Assembly: GCA_029465975.1 (NCBI GenBank) | Contig: CM055747.1 | Coordinates: 10,267,390-10,331,389 of the forward strand | Length of the DNA stretch: 64,000 nucleotides | Direction of reading: 5' to 3' | Source of the DNA: Dallia pectoralis | Taxonomy: Eukaryota > Chordata > Actinopteri > Esociformes > Umbridae | Shown here: one piece after another, positions 22,715-34,400 of the stretch | Layout: each line of letters begins with the position of its first letter | How positions within the stretch are numbered: the first letter of the stretch is position 1 | Notes under the pieces: model-generated | The model's input: only the letters and a program-made list of their open reading frames with translations | Told to the model about the DNA's origin: nothing | Databases searched by the model: none | Position numbers and translations under genes: made by a program

Positions 22715-23339
22715 TGTCGTGGAAATTTTAGACTTTAATCGCTGAATTTGAACTTAAAGTAAGACGCACGAGAGTATGTTACAGTTGACAATTTTAACTT
22801 GTTTAATTGCAAGTAAGAAACCATTTCTCAAATACAGGTTTAAGCTTTTGCATTGATCAGATCAATCCCTATAGCAAGCTTGAAGAATAGGTTTGAGGAA
22901 AGCCTTCATCAGACAACAGGACAATAACCTGTGCTGGATCAGACTGACCTGATGAGACTGAAGTTCACACAGTATTTATTGAGAATAAGTAACGCACATA
23001 CTTCCACACAAACTTAAACCATACTTGATGGAGAACAGGATGAAGCTGTTAGATGATTCCACCAACTATACAGTATAATCTGGAAAACACATAAAGCTGT
23101 CATAAAACTCGAAGGTCAGTGCTCTCAAGAAAAGGGAGGCCAGACACATGGTAGATAAACACAGGAAGAAGATGAGGCATACAGTCCATCACAGATAAGG
23201 TGTTCGGGACATCTGTTTCTAGCCTTGGCCCTTCTAGCAACCTGAAGATCACATTCCTTTCTCTGTGCATTTTGGCCTAAACAACATCTATGACTTACAT
23301 GTAACTAAACTTCTTGAGTGATCATAAAATTCCATAACA
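22715..23339 (-). repeat. 3' LTR of the endogenous retrovirus
   Basis: Identical to the 5' LTR except C versus T at 22868 and 23277. AATAAA (minus) at 22975-22980 would end the transcript. Confidence 0.93.
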
Positions 23340-23353
23340 ATCTGCCCTTTTTA
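23340..23353 (-). promoter_or_regulatory. Polypurine tract of the endogenous retrovirus
   Basis: Minus strand reads AAAAAGGGCAGATT immediately before the 3' LTR. Confidence 0.7.
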
Positions 23354-25694
23354 ACATTATAAACCCTTAATCATGTTAAACAATTTAAACAATGTTTTTA
23401 GTGTCAACTCTAAATTTTAGTTCACTCAAGCTTAATAATTACTCAGAAACAATCAGGAATATATGAATTCACCACTGTCATATGTCTGAAACTATAACCT
23501 GTTAAGAAAAATACCTTTACCAAACATAAAAACAGAATTCACAATCAATTGAAATAATCTACTGTCAGTACAGTAATTATCAATATTCAACACAGTCATT
23601 TTCTCATTATGGATTTCTAGTCCTCTACCTAGTGTGTGAGGAGCTAATCATTTAACATATTAGAAAAAAACATCAGTAAATATGTTATGGAACTCAAATA
23701 TGGCACTCTTTGATCATCAGAAATGAGGATTTCAATCATGGTGTGAGTGTATAAATGTTCCTTTTCCATCTTCTCAGCCCTGGTAGGCTCTTTCAACATA
23801 TTTAATGTGTGTGTCCAAACAGTGGCCATTCTTTAATTGTCCAGAGATGCACAATGTGTGTGTTCAATGTTCTTGTTTTCCCTTTGTACAACTCAAACCG
23901 ACGTTCAAGATGATTTCTGAAATCTGCAACATGTTCACCTTTTTCACTTTACAGTCCATAACTTCCTTGAATAGTGTACAAAAACATTCACACAATTTAG
24001 TAATTGCCTTCTTTGTGGTCTGGATGACACGTTTTTCCTTGGTTCTGGTTTGACCTTTTCTGTGGTCTGTACCTAAAGTCATTCAGTTAGCTTCTGATAT
24101 ATGTGTGTGTGTGTGTGTGTGTGTGGGGGTAGGGCTCAGATGCTCTGCTCCAGTTGTTCATGGTCCAACCTGTTGATTTTTTAATGCAAACACAAACTTT
24201 GCAAAAAAGTTATTGCATTACATGTGTCAGTTAACATTTCTTACAATAGAATTACATTGTGTTTACTGCTCAGATTTAATTTTGCTAAGCCAAATACATT
24301 TGTAATAGCTATTCCCCTCAATCATTCAAATGTTTAGACATGATATCCAACTAAACCAAATTTAACAAATGCTATATTCTTGAATATATTTATTACGTCA
24401 CATCCCCTCTTGGTTTCTCCTTAAGTTCATCAACAATGGAGAAAACAAACTGTCATAGACAAACTTGTTAAATTTATCTAAGATAAAACACGTGACTAAA
24501 AGCTACCCCAAAGTTAAATTCTTCTAACCCATGGTTTACGACCAGTCATCTGTTAGCCCTGAATAAACAACGTGGGTGTGTTTCCCCTTTTGGGCCAGAG
24601 AAGCACCTTCCAGGGAGGGTCAAAGAAAAGTCATAAACACCCCTAAATTAACAGAAACCATCTCTAGACAGGCAGACAAAGAGTTACAGTTAACTTTCTG
24701 CCCTTTTAACAATCAAGAACTCAGAATGTCTTAAACATGTTACTCAAAATAGCCAAAAGCCAATAATAAAAAATAAAAGGGTGTATCAGAAATACACTTA
24801 ACCCACATGGTCATTCATTATATCATCATGCCAACATTTATAGGAACAAATCCAAATGTCCTTATTCAACTTCACAAAACGAATAACCATAGCATATAAC
24901 TAGAATATAATCTCCCTATAACCTAGAATGTAGTCCTCCTACAAAACAAACAAAATGGAACATATAGTGTTCCAGGTAAAAACATGCAGAGTTATAGTCG
25001 GAAAAAACTCTTAATTATGTCATTAGCGCAAATGTTACATAAGGCCTAAGAAAAACAATACAATAAAATAGGAATTCCTCGTGCACAGGAAAACCTGAAA
25101 ATAAATGTGTCGACAAAACTTTGGCCTGGGACCCCTGTCCCAACTTCATGAAGCTTTACCCCAGATCATGCATGAATCACACCTAGGGTATTTTAATATG
25201 ATATTTGCGTATGCGTACGAACGAACCTGGACAGCAAAAAATAAGACCTCTCAGTAACAATGAGCTGATCTCTACTGAGATATTAACCTGACAGAGCTAT
25301 GCAGTCTTCTAGTTGTAACCGGTAGTGTATTTTCTACTAACACAATATCAGATGACATAGGTTACAATGAGATATCAACCATCATGGGTCCAGTCACGCT
25401 CTCCGAGCTGCACGGACCTGACAAACACCGTTTATCAGGTGATACGCAATGTACGCTACCCTACGCTAAACACCTAACTTTAAGCGTAAGCATAGTGCCA
25501 AGACACCCGTACTCCTCCCCAGTGGAACGAAAATCTCACACAACCATACGTCTGCATAGCAACTCAACACTCAGCACTAAACATCCGAACAAAATTACTT
25601 TAACTTTAGATACTATCATAATTGATTAATTACAGGATAACATAATGGTTTGATCTCACCGGGTTGATGTTTTCCTGCCCGTCCCCTCTGACCG
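23354..25694 (-). other. Non-coding interior of the retrovirus in place of pol and env
   Basis: AT-rich, no frame longer than about 80 codons with recognisable content on either strand. A (GT)n run lies at 24098-24125. I looked for polymerase (YxDD), integrase (DD35E) and envelope (CX6CC) motifs in the small frames and saw none. The origin of this sequence is unknown. Confidence 0.6.
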
Positions 25695-27266
25695 TCAGTA
25701 CCCCTGTCTGTGCCAGCCATGGGTCCTGTGACGCTCCAGTTGGTCGTCTGCTGTTGTGCTATCACCATCTCCCATACTGTCTCTGTTCCCATGGTAATAG
25801 TCTCTAGTGTCCGGCACAGTGCAGTTACGAGCCCAGTGTCCAAAAGCACCACAGTTGAAACAGCTATCAGAGTTGGGACTTTGGCTGGAGTTATCATCAC
25901 CCTGGTGTCTGTATTGTCCTCTCCTGCTTGCTCTCCGTCTCCGTCTCCTTCTTCCTCCTGAGTAGCCTCTGCTGTAGAAGTCCAGTTGGGCCATCTGAAT
26001 TTGCGTTTCACGCTCCCGTCTTTCTTTGGTCTGTTTGTACAGCTGGTCCTCGTAGACTCTTTCAGCGTGCTTAAAATACGGCCAGACGGTTTCCATGCGA
26101 CCCTCATCCAGGTCTACACAGTGGTTTTGAATGTGCTTCCTAATGTCTGGTAGAAGGCCTGCAACTAACCTCATTTTACACTGTTGCTCCCAGGCCGACT
26201 CTTCATCACCGTCCGGTCTCTTTCCCATTCCACTGTGTAATTCAAAAGCTTTTTCGAGTCTATTCCTGTAGTCTGAAACTTTCTCGCCCAGTGTCTGTTT
26301 ACAATCAGCGATCTTTTCCCAGTTCATTCGCTTAGGAAAAGCAGCGATAAGTCCAGTGCTTAGCTGTTCCACAGCACTCCGGTAGTCAGAGCGCGCATCC
26401 CAATTGAACATAATGTTTCTCTCGCTAGGCCAGTTTCTTTTCACTCTCCCCCATTTTTGTTGCATGGCCTTCATCAAAGTCGTTTCAATCTCCACAGAGG
26501 TCGGTCTATATTGATTCACGATCTGTAGAAACACACGGACAAATTCCTCTCCACCTTCTGTTTCTGGGTCAGGTAGTGTAGAAGCCACGTCTCTCAGGTC
26601 GGCGGGTGACCACGGTCTGTAGACTAGTATAGTTGCTGGGTTATCCGTGTCTCCTCCACCAGCTGGGTTGGCTACCTCCACCATAGGGAATTGCCCGGCA
26701 TCAATGCTGTGTTGTTCTCTGGGACAGGCCGCAGTAGTACTCTGGGTCCTCTCAGCGGCGTGTGAAACTCTGTCGAGGCCGAATACGGATGGGTAGAGTC
26801 CTCCTCCGGGAATGTTCTCCATCAGGTCCGATGCTGTTGGCATAGTTGGTACCGCTGGGGCTGTTGTGGTAACGCCGCGATAGGGTGGGGGTCGGTCAGC
26901 AGGAGGACAGGCAGCATCAACCTGGTTGGGACAAGCTAGAACACACCGATTAACAAGCCCCGTGCTACACCGCTTAGCCCGTATATCAGTCTGCTCTCTC
27001 CACTTATTATATGCCTTCCAATCAACTTTCTGCCGATTACCCCGTGAAACCTTAATTTTACCCTGTTCAAAATCCTCCAACTTGTCTTTCAACAACAGTA
27101 TCTGTCTCTGACTAAAACTGCCATTAACAGGAAATCCCAATAACTCCCACAGGTCTAATTGTTCGCATGTCCAGTCTCCATATTTGTCCGTCATTATTTT
27201 AGCCGGTCCAACAACGTAACGTTCAGTATCCACCGAAGGTTTACCAATACACATGTAATTACCCAT
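25695..27266 (-). CDS. gag: Intact retroviral Gag polyprotein, 523 residues
   Basis: Starts MGNYMC, with the glycine at position 2 that gammaretroviral Gags use for myristoylation and membrane targeting. The matrix-like region (about 1-95) is followed by a proline-rich linker with the late-domain motif PPPY (126-129). The capsid (about 215-415) contains a major homology region-like segment (QTLGEKVSDYRNRLEKAF, about 324-341). An arginine-rich stretch (439-449) and one knuckle, CFNCGAFGHWARNC (469-482), form the nucleocapsid. One knuckle and a PPPY motif fit class I (gamma/epsilon-like) Gag. There are no internal stops or frameshifts over 523 codons, so the frame could still be translated. The protein ends without any downstream pro-pol frame. 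Confidence 0.9.
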   Translation of the reverse strand: MGNYMCIGKPSVDTERYVVGPAKIMTDKYGDWTCEQLDLWELLGFPVNGSFSQRQILLLKDKLEDFEQGKIKVSRGNRQKVDWKAYNKWREQTDIRAKRCSTGLVNRCVLACPNQVDAACPPADRPPPYRGVTTTAPAVPTMPTASDLMENIPGGGLYPSVFGLDRVSHAAERTQSTTAACPREQHSIDAGQFPMVEVANPAGGGDTDNPATILVYRPWSPADLRDVASTLPDPETEGGEEFVRVFLQIVNQYRPTSVEIETTLMKAMQQKWGRVKRNWPSERNIMFNWDARSDYRSAVEQLSTGLIAAFPKRMNWEKIADCKQTLGEKVSDYRNRLEKAFELHSGMGKRPDGDEESAWEQQCKMRLVAGLLPDIRKHIQNHCVDLDEGRMETVWPYFKHAERVYEDQLYKQTKERRERETQIQMAQLDFYSRGYSGGRRRRRRRASRRGQYRHQGDDNSSQSPNSDSCFNCGAFGHWARNCTVPDTRDYYHGNRDSMGDGDSTTADDQLERHRTHGWHRQGY

Positions 27267-27865
27267 GTTGTTACCGGTATTTAAGACGCAAATCTAATTT
27301 TAGCATATAATGAAGTGTCCTATATGTGTTAATGAACTCGTCAGTTCTTTTAAGTGAGATATCCTGAATAACCGATCTGTCTCACCGCACCCAGATAACC
27401 TATATTGAACAGCATTTTATTCCTACTGTACACAGGTATTAACACTTCATACAAGTAAATATTGCTCCAGTCTGGCGCTCTCCACTCACCCATTTGTTGA
27501 GGAGGATTGGAGCTGCAGAAATTAATAATTCCTGACGTGCACGTTTTACCAGACCAAAATCAACAAATACCCGATTAGAAGTACTGTTTTCCATTTCTAA
27601 GAGAAGTTTAAAATCTTACAATAACCTTACGAATTAAGTCAAAATTAACGAGCCTATTTTGTTAATTTATCAAAACCGTTGTCAAACTGTCGTCCAACAT
27701 TGTCCCAATTCAGCATTTTTAGGTCCTTGAGTTTCAAAATTCTGTATAGTATCACTTATCTCCAAAGACAGTCCTGGCCTGTTAATTTTTCAAAAAATAA
27801 AAAATTATATCGCTCTTTAGGATATGTAGCCTGTTTTGGAAAAAATACGGATTACTTTGTTAAGA

Positions 27866-27883
27866 ATCCCGGACGAGCCCCCA
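27866..27883 (-). promoter_or_regulatory. tRNA-Pro primer-binding site
   Basis: Minus strand reads TGGGGGCTCGTCCGGGAT, the classical proline-tRNA primer site of gammaretroviruses, two bases after the end of the 5' LTR. Confidence 0.92.
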
Positions 27884-27885
27884 AG

Positions 27886-28510
27886 TGTCGTGGAAATTTT
27901 AGACTTTAATCGCTGAATTTGAACTTAAAGTAAGACGCACGAGAGTATGTTACAGTTGACAATTTTAACTTGTTTAATTGCAAGTAAGAAACCATTTCTC
28001 AAATACAGGTTTAAGCTTTTGCATTGATCAGATCAATCTCTATAGCAAGCTTGAAGAATAGGTTTGAGGAAAGCCTTCATCAGACAACAGGACAATAACC
28101 TGTGCTGGATCAGACTGACCTGATGAGACTGAAGTTCACACAGTATTTATTGAGAATAAGTAACGCACATACTTCCACACAAACTTAAACCATACTTGAT
28201 GGAGAACAGGATGAAGCTGTTAGATGATTCCACCAACTATACAGTATAATCTGGAAAACACATAAAGCTGTCATAAAACTCGAAGGTCAGTGCTCTCAAG
28301 AAAAGGGAGGCCAGACACATGGTAGATAAACACAGGAAGAAGATGAGGCATACAGTCCATCACAGATAAGGTGTTCGGGACATCTGTTTCTAGCCTTGGC
28401 CCTTCTAGCAACCTGAAGATCACATTCCTTTCTCTGTGCATTTTGGCTTAAACAACATCTATGACTTACATGTAACTAAACTTCTTGAGTGATCATAAAA
28501 TTCCATAACA
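27886..28510 (-). repeat. 5' LTR of the endogenous retrovirus
   Basis: On the minus strand it runs TGTTATGGAATTTTATGATC to TTCCACGACA. An AATAAA signal lies on the minus strand near 28146-28151, with a TATAC-type box about 90 bases upstream, giving a plausible U3-R-U5 order. Confidence 0.93.
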
Positions 28511-31473
28511 GGGCTGAGAGATGAGATCTGTATCCCATATTTAGACGACACCCTGGTCTTCAGTAGAACCTTCGAGGATCACATTGAGAATGTGAGGACA
28601 GTGCTACAGCGGCTACGACAACACGGGATAAAGTTGAAACCAAGTAAGTGTGACGTGTTCAAGCGTGAGGTCCGCTACTTGGGGCCCATCGTGTCTGCTG
28701 AGGGCAGTAAGATGGATCCAGCTGATACTGCGGCTGTTAGGGCTTTAAAAGAGAAGAGGCCACGGACTGTGGGAGAATTGAGAGCAGTCATGGGGCTATT
28801 GAGCTATTATCGACAGTATATTAGAGACTTCTCCCGCATAGCCAACCCTCTTTATGCCCTAATGGAATTAGACCCTGGCCCAGATAAGCAGAAGGACCTG
28901 AACACCAGGACAAAAACAGTAAAAGGAAAGTATAAAGGGACACCGTCACACAAGCCAATCAGATGGACTGAAAAACATCAACATATATTGGAGGAATTAA
29001 TTGACTGTCTGGTTGAGCCGCCAATACTTGGATTTCCAGAATTCAACAAATCGTTCGTCTTACACACAGACGCTTCACATCAAGGCCTGGGTGCAGTGCT
29101 ATATCAAGAGCAGGAGGGGAAGCTTTGTGTAATAGCCTATGCATCTCTCACACTGACCAAAGCAGAAAAAAACTACCATCTGCATTCAGGGAAACTTGAA
29201 TTTCTGGCTTTGAAGTGGGCCGTTACAGAGCGCTTTCGAGACTACCTAATCAGCTCATCTTGCACTGTATATACGGACAACAACCCATTAACTTACGTGT
29301 TATCGACAGTCAAGCTGAACGCAACAGGACAGAGGTGGGTTGCTGAATTAGCAGACTTCGATATAACAATAAAATATCGCCCGGGCAGAGAGAACTGTGA
29401 TGCTGACGGCCTTTCAAGAATGCCCTGTGACATAGAGACGATGCTGGAAGCATGTTCAGAGGAAATGTCCTCCCCTTCTGTGCAAACTACAGTACAAGCT
29501 GTGGAAATTAATGTTGCCCACACTGTATGGTCCATTATGGCTACAGGGTGTACTGAAACGGACGAGGACATGCCTACACCCCTTTCAAGAGCAGCTCTCT
29601 GTCAAGCTCAAAAAGATGATCAAGATATTGGCCCCATCATCGCCTGTAAACAGTCAAATGAGAGACCTGTAAGACACCAGTTAAAATCATTCGGTGCAGG
29701 GAGCAGGTGTCTCCTCCGTGACTGGGAGAAACTCAGCTTTGATGGAGATGGGATACTTCACAGAAAGACTGCAACCAGGACACAACTTGTTCTCCCTGAA
29801 ATATACAAGTCAACAGTTATGAGACAGCTCCACAATGACATGGGACACCAAGGTGTGGAACGCACAACATCACTTGTTCGGGATCGCTTCTTCTGGCCAC
29901 ACATGCAGAGAGAGATTGAACACTATGTCACTCAAAACTGTACCTGCCTTAAACAGAAGAAACCCTGTCGATAAACAAAAGCTCCCCTCACACCGATTGT
30001 CACCACTCAGCCATTTGAGCTTGTATCCATAGACTTTCTGCATCTAGACAAGTGTAAAGGGGATATGAATACATATTGGTAGTTGTAGATCATTACACAC
30101 GCTTTGCACAAGCCTACCCCACCACGTCCAAATCTGCCAAAACTGTAGCTGATAAGATGTTTAATGATTATGCGCTGAAGTTTGGGTTCCCCCTGAGGAT
30201 TCATCATGATCAGGGTGGGGAATTTGAAAACCAGTTGTTTGCACAGCTGAAGAAGAACTGTGGAGTGATGGGCTCAAGAACAACACCGTATCACCCACAA
30301 GGTAACTGGCAGGTGGAACGCATGAACAGAACACTACTGCAAATGCTGAGAACGCTCACAGAGAGGCAGAAGTCAGATTGGAGAGAGTCATTGCCCAAGC
30401 TCATCTACGCATACAACAGCACTCGATGTGAAGTCACAGGTTTCTCCCCCTTCTACCTCCTGTTTGGAAGATCACCGAGGTTACCTGTAGATTTATTATT
30501 TGGCTTGACACCAGAGACTGGGACTGCTGATCATCAGGAGTATATGAGAAGGTGGAAAGACCAGATGCAAGAGGCATATGAGATCACAGCGGCAAACACA
30601 AAGAAAAGTGCTGAAAAGAGTAAGAGAAATCATGACCGCAAAGTGAGGAGTTCTGTATTGCACGAGGGTGACCGGGTTCTCGTCAGGAATTTGACACCCA
30701 GGGGCGGAACAGGGAAGCTCCGAAATCACTGGGAAGATTGCATTCACAAAGTTATCCGTCAGGTGGGAAAAGACATGCCCATATATGAAGTAATATCAGA
30801 ACAAGGCAAAGCAAGAGGACGTAGGATATTGCATCGTAACCTGCTGTTGCCGTGTGATCATTTGCCATTGGAAATACAATTGAAACCAACTAAAGCAAAA
30901 AGACAAATCACAGCACGGACCCGCAAAGGAAAGGAGCAACAAAACCAAGAAACAGTAGTTGAGGATAGTGATGAAGATGACTATGGATACTCTCCGCCCA
31001 GGGATCAGTTTCTCCCTGTGATACAGCCCGAAGTAGACACAGACAGTCAGGATGCTGAGAAGGAATATGAACAACTTTCACAGGATGCTGAGCCTCAGCA
31101 ACAGGACATTTGTCAGCTGGAGCAAGACAGTGGAGATACACTGACAGAGAGGGACGCATCAGGACAACAGGAGATTACTGCTCAGGAGGACACTGCTTTG
31201 GAGGAGGGAACGTCCATAGTGCAGTCACCTGTTCAGAGTGGAACCCCCTGTGGACATGAACAGCAATACCAGCGACCAGTAAGAGAGAGACGACCTCCAA
31301 GAGTCTTCACATATGACCAGTTGGGCAATCCTGGTTGTTACAGCACTGGACTCAGAAGTGACACCATGCAGTGGTACCCGCCAGCACCTTATAGAGCCAT
31401 GCAAGTTGCAAGTGCATGGATGACTCCAGTACAGTGCTTTGATTACCAGCCTGTTGTTGTACCAGGTTACTGA
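28511..31473 (+). pseudogene. pol: Pol, C-terminal half: RT end, RNase H, integrase
   Basis: Continues the RT cut at 22714: YLDD is at 28538-28549, followed by the thumb region, RNase H (HTDASHQGLGAVLY near 29064), a tether and the integrase zinc region (HNDMGHQG...CTC). TAA at 29972-29974 interrupts it, and one G is missing near 30060, after which integrase resumes in a new frame. The catalytic triad is present: D in VVVDHYTRF (30088), D in HHDQGGEF (30208), E in WQVERMNRT (about 30316), with DD35E spacing. The C-terminal tail is long, acidic and glutamine-rich, ending at 31473. Without the four lesions it would form a standard Gypsy Pol. Confidence 0.85.
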
Positions 31474-31817
31474 ATGTGGAACACACACATCCTCACACTC
31501 ACTCATTATACACTCATCGGTGGACTTTTGGACAATCCGAGTGTTAACAACACACATTCACTCTACACTCACAAATGGACTGTTGAATGTACTGAGTGTT
31601 AACAACACACACATTCATTCATCACTCGATGGACTGAGGGACAAGCCGAGTGCTAACATTTACACTACATACACTATTGGACTTTTAAATAAGCTGTGTG
31701 CGTGTATACGTACTGTTGCAATGGTGATCTTGTTACATATGTACTGTTTAACTGCATTCATCATTACCCATCTGTTGGTTGGGATGTCGAGGACGACATC
31801 TGTGTTGAAGGGGAGTA
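31474..31817 (+). repeat. 3' non-coding region with ~60-bp tandem repeats
   Basis: After the pol stop, roughly three degenerate units share AACAACACACATTCA, ACTCATxxxTGGACT and GAGTGTTAAC. They end near 31660, before the polypurine tract. No frame is conserved. Confidence 0.6.
31805..31817 (+). promoter_or_regulatory. Polypurine tract of the level-3 element
   Basis: TTGAAGGGGAGTA directly precedes the right LTR, the place where plus-strand DNA synthesis starts in LTR elements. Confidence 0.65.
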
Positions 31818-32720
31818 TGTAAGGATGATGAAAATGATATATTACTAATACATTGAATGGGTAAAAGAGTAGTACACTTATGATCAATAGATCCGTAATC
31901 CATTGCTTTTTGTGCAAAGGAGGCTAAAAAGAATAATATGCTAAAAAGACAATTTGTTTAAAATGCTGTATTATTTAACTGTTATAACATTTTGGGAAAA
32001 GCACCTTAATTTACATTATGCAATGTTTGCTTGGTTAGATAAGTTTCACTTTCTGTTATTGTAAGTTGAAGTACCAGTTTAATTAATCGGTAAGCGATTG
32101 CTAATGCCTCGTTCAGCCTGTATACGGAGCGTGCGGCTTATGTTCGTCCATTACAACATTGGACTTGACTGAAGCTACATCGTGTCCGTGTCGTCATTCC
32201 TATTTCTCTTTTTACAGGTATGAACGAGGGTTGTAGTACGTTTGAACAATTTATATATGTGTTTAATAGTGTAAGGAACATGCAGGAGTAAATATCCATG
32301 GTTGTGATATTTGATATATGTGCATTTAGCAATTGTTTCTCCAGTGTGTATGTTAGCTGTGTCACGTGGACCAAGGGTAAAGCGTGGTGGTAATGTAATA
32401 CCACCGGTGCCATTGTTTTCTCTTTGTGTATTTGTTTATATCATAGGAATAAGGTAAAAGTGCTATTGTTCAAGTTTAAGGAAAATGTGTGTTTAATGTG
32501 AAGAGGCAAGATTTATGTAGTATATATATATTTTATTTTATTTATATATTATATATATATAATGGTTAGTGTATTTTGAATTAATAATAAGTTTAAGTGT
32601 GATACTGTGTAAACATGTTATAATACGGTTTATGGTGAATGCATTACAACATTGGACTTGACTGAAGCTACATCGTGTCCGTGTCGTCATTCCTATTTCC
32701 CTTTTTACAGAGGGGTAACA
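31818..32720 (+). repeat. Right LTR of the level-3 Gypsy element
   Basis: Same ends as the left LTR, with a 6-nt insertion (near 32470) and a 2-nt shorter TATATA run. It keeps both copies of the 67-bp internal block, the first with one C-to-T change in the polypyrimidine run. Confidence 0.92.
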
Positions 32721-32781
32721 AATGCAGCCCTGTTTCACAGAGCCCAGTTGCCCTAATGGTTAATCCGGCCCTGGTGACAGC

Positions 32782-33993
32782 TCTGCTTCAATCTGAGATT
32801 TGCATTTTCCATACAGCTCTAATATGTGCGGGATGGTATAACATACTGCGTGTCAAGCGTTCAGATAATTTTCCTAAATCCCTTTTTGGTGACAGTGTTT
32901 AATGGCAACATATCTTTAGCGATATAAAACGTTATTTTTACGTTGTGCTGCCGTTTTAAGTGGTGTTTCCGTGTTTTGAGGCCACAACTTTATAACACTC
33001 CAGGCAAAGTACCTGTTTATGGTCAACATCCTCATTTTTGTAGCCGTTTATGTATAAAATAATTATTATTATACATAATAATTACATCTCCCGACTCCTT
33101 GGTTGTGTAAATACATCCATCGTTTATTTAGCTACGCATGTAAACGATCAGGAACAACGAAAACATATCGTTTAGTGAATATTTTAGACAACGAAACGGT
33201 GAGTTCATGAGTTCGCTACGTGATCGTGGATTTAAGAGACACGAGAGAGAAGCTCCGGACCGCGCATGTTGCTATCGGTTGCTACGACAACACAAACAAG
33301 TTATTGCTAGTGCCATGTCCATCATGACGTCATGGGCCAGTCAACCGGAAGATCCAAGCTCCATGTTGGCTTTTTGAGCACTCGCATTGGAATGTACGGG
33401 GCTTCACGCAGAACACTGTATTCAGTTCTCTTAATACATTCATGGTGCTACCGTTCTCTTAATACATTTATGGGTTCTACCCTTCTTCACATCGCATGTT
33501 CCGACGGTGTGACTATCGCGCATGCGCACATCGCGATGTCGGTGTTAAAACCGAATATCGTTCAGCCCTACTGGACATACATCTATTTTAGAAATAGGGA
33601 CATTATTAAACTTTGTAATTAAAACAAAATAGGATAATTGTCTCTTCTGTTTTTTTAAGTGATCAATAGAAGTCATCTGATTTACCATGTTCTTAACAGT
33701 ATACTGTTTTAGTCAATAAAGATACATTAACTGAGTGCATATTCATTCACAAAGGCATTTGCAATATATTTGACTCCTTTTCTTGTTTTTTTCTTTCTCT
33801 CAACAGGAGCTACGTACATACAACCCAAAGGCTCTTTTCAGAGCCATTGTACACAGCGTCTTTGCATTTGTACAGTAAAGTATGTGTTTTAATTAACCTC
33901 AAAGACAATTAAAGACTTCTCAAAGACGCTTAATTGTTAATTAATTCCCAATTGTCGACTTTTGAGCACTATATCTGACGTTTTTCAATCGTT
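32782..33993. other. Right part of the outer hAT element and adjoining intergenic DNA
   Basis: 32782-33570 is the right arm of the level-1 hAT element, with no transposase frame. 33571-33993 is AT-rich intergenic DNA in which I see nothing. Confidence 0.4.
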
Positions 33994-34029
33994 CACTGTA
34001 AGAAATGTCACTGTAAATTTTACAGTAAA

Positions 34030-34400
34030 TTACTGGCAGCTGTGTTCCCTGGCAATTACTGTAATTTTTACAGCTCTTGCTGTAATTAGAATTTACAGAC
34101 CTTTACTGTATTAAATAAATACAAGCTCTTACTGTATTTATTTGAATTTACAGTATATTACTGGCAGCTGTTTTCCCTGGCAGTTACTGTAATTTTTACC
34201 GCTCTTGCTGTAATTAGAATTTACAGACCTTTACTGTATTAAATAAATACAAGCTCTTACTGTATTTATTTGAATTTACAGTATATTACTGGCAGCTGTG
34301 TTCCCTGGCAGTTACTGTAATTTTTACAGCTTTTGCTGCAATTATAACTAACGGACTTTTACTGTAATAAAACAGCATACTGTTCATAACTGGATTTACA
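34030..34400. repeat. 128-bp tandem repeat
   Basis: Nearly three units, each containing TACTGGCAGCTGT, GGCAGTTACTGTAATTTTTA and ATTAGAATTTACAGACCTTT. Unit starts near 34051, 34179 and 34307 are exactly 128 bases apart. It lies in the left sub-terminal part of the CACTA-like element. Confidence 0.85.

Larger units (their letters stand above)
22715..28510 (-). mobile_element. Gag-only class I endogenous retrovirus (level 4)
   Basis: Two 625-bp LTRs bound a 4.5-kb interior read on the minus strand, opposite to the Gypsy host. The target duplication is GGGC (22711-22714 and 28511-28514); 4 bp is usual for gamma-type retroviruses. The primer site is an exact tRNA-Pro match. Gag is intact, but no protease, reverse transcriptase, integrase or envelope sequence can be recognised in the remaining 2.3 kb. 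The LTRs differ at two positions (22868/28039 and 23277/28448). The element is therefore young and non-autonomous, and probably relied on enzymes from a related full-length provirus. Confidence 0.9.
18353..32720 (+). mobile_element. Ty3/Gypsy element with MYND-like finger (level 3)
   Basis: Two LTRs of about 900 bp (18353-19251, 31818-32720) bound gag, pol and a 3' non-coding region. AATG (18349-18352 and 32721-32724) is the target duplication; 4 bp rather than the commoner 5. A primer-site candidate follows the left LTR and a purine tract (GAAGGGGAGTA) precedes the right one. Without the inner retrovirus the element is about 8.6 kb. The LTRs differ by about five substitutions and two indels by eye, so it is young. 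It is nevertheless inactive: frameshifts in gag and pol, a stop and a frameshift in integrase, and a retrovirus inserted in reverse transcriptase. Confidence 0.9.
16807..32773. mobile_element. Second hAT-type element (level 2)
   Basis: The left end is CACAGCCGGATTAAC and the right end, reverse-complemented, CAGGGCCGGATTAACC. The 8-bp target duplication GTGACAGC is exact (16799-16806 and 32774-32781). Its own sequence is 16807-18352 plus 32725-32773, about 1.6 kb, with a run of ~66-70-bp tandem repeats near the left end and no recognisable transposase. Small open frames at 17019-17249 and 17854-18072 show no domain I recognise. Confidence 0.75.
16604..33570. mobile_element. Outer hAT-type element (level 1 of the nest)
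   Basis: The left end reads TAGGGCTGCACGATATTGG and the right end, reverse-complemented, TAGGGCTGAACGATATTCGG. The flanks are CTGGACAC (16596-16603) and CTGGACAT (33571-33578), an 8-bp hAT-size target duplication with one mismatch. Without the inner insertions it would be about 1 kb (16604-16806 plus 32782-33570) and has no transposase frame, so it is a non-autonomous member. Confidence 0.72.

Noticed and set aside
23864..24082. Cysteine-containing minus frame as an envelope remnant of the retrovirus
   Set aside because: No CX6CC motif, signal peptide or membrane segment; too short.
25616..26107. 163-codon minus frame overlapping the retroviral gag
   Set aside because: It overlaps gag in another frame, starts inside the nucleocapsid region and has no recognisable protease, although its position prompted a check for a pro frame.
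32138..32738. Minus frames repeated in both Gypsy LTRs (18673-18948, 19078-19293, 32138-32413, 32538-32738)
   Set aside because: Present twice because the LTR is duplicated; they include the 67-bp block and have no domain. Non-coding LTR sequence.
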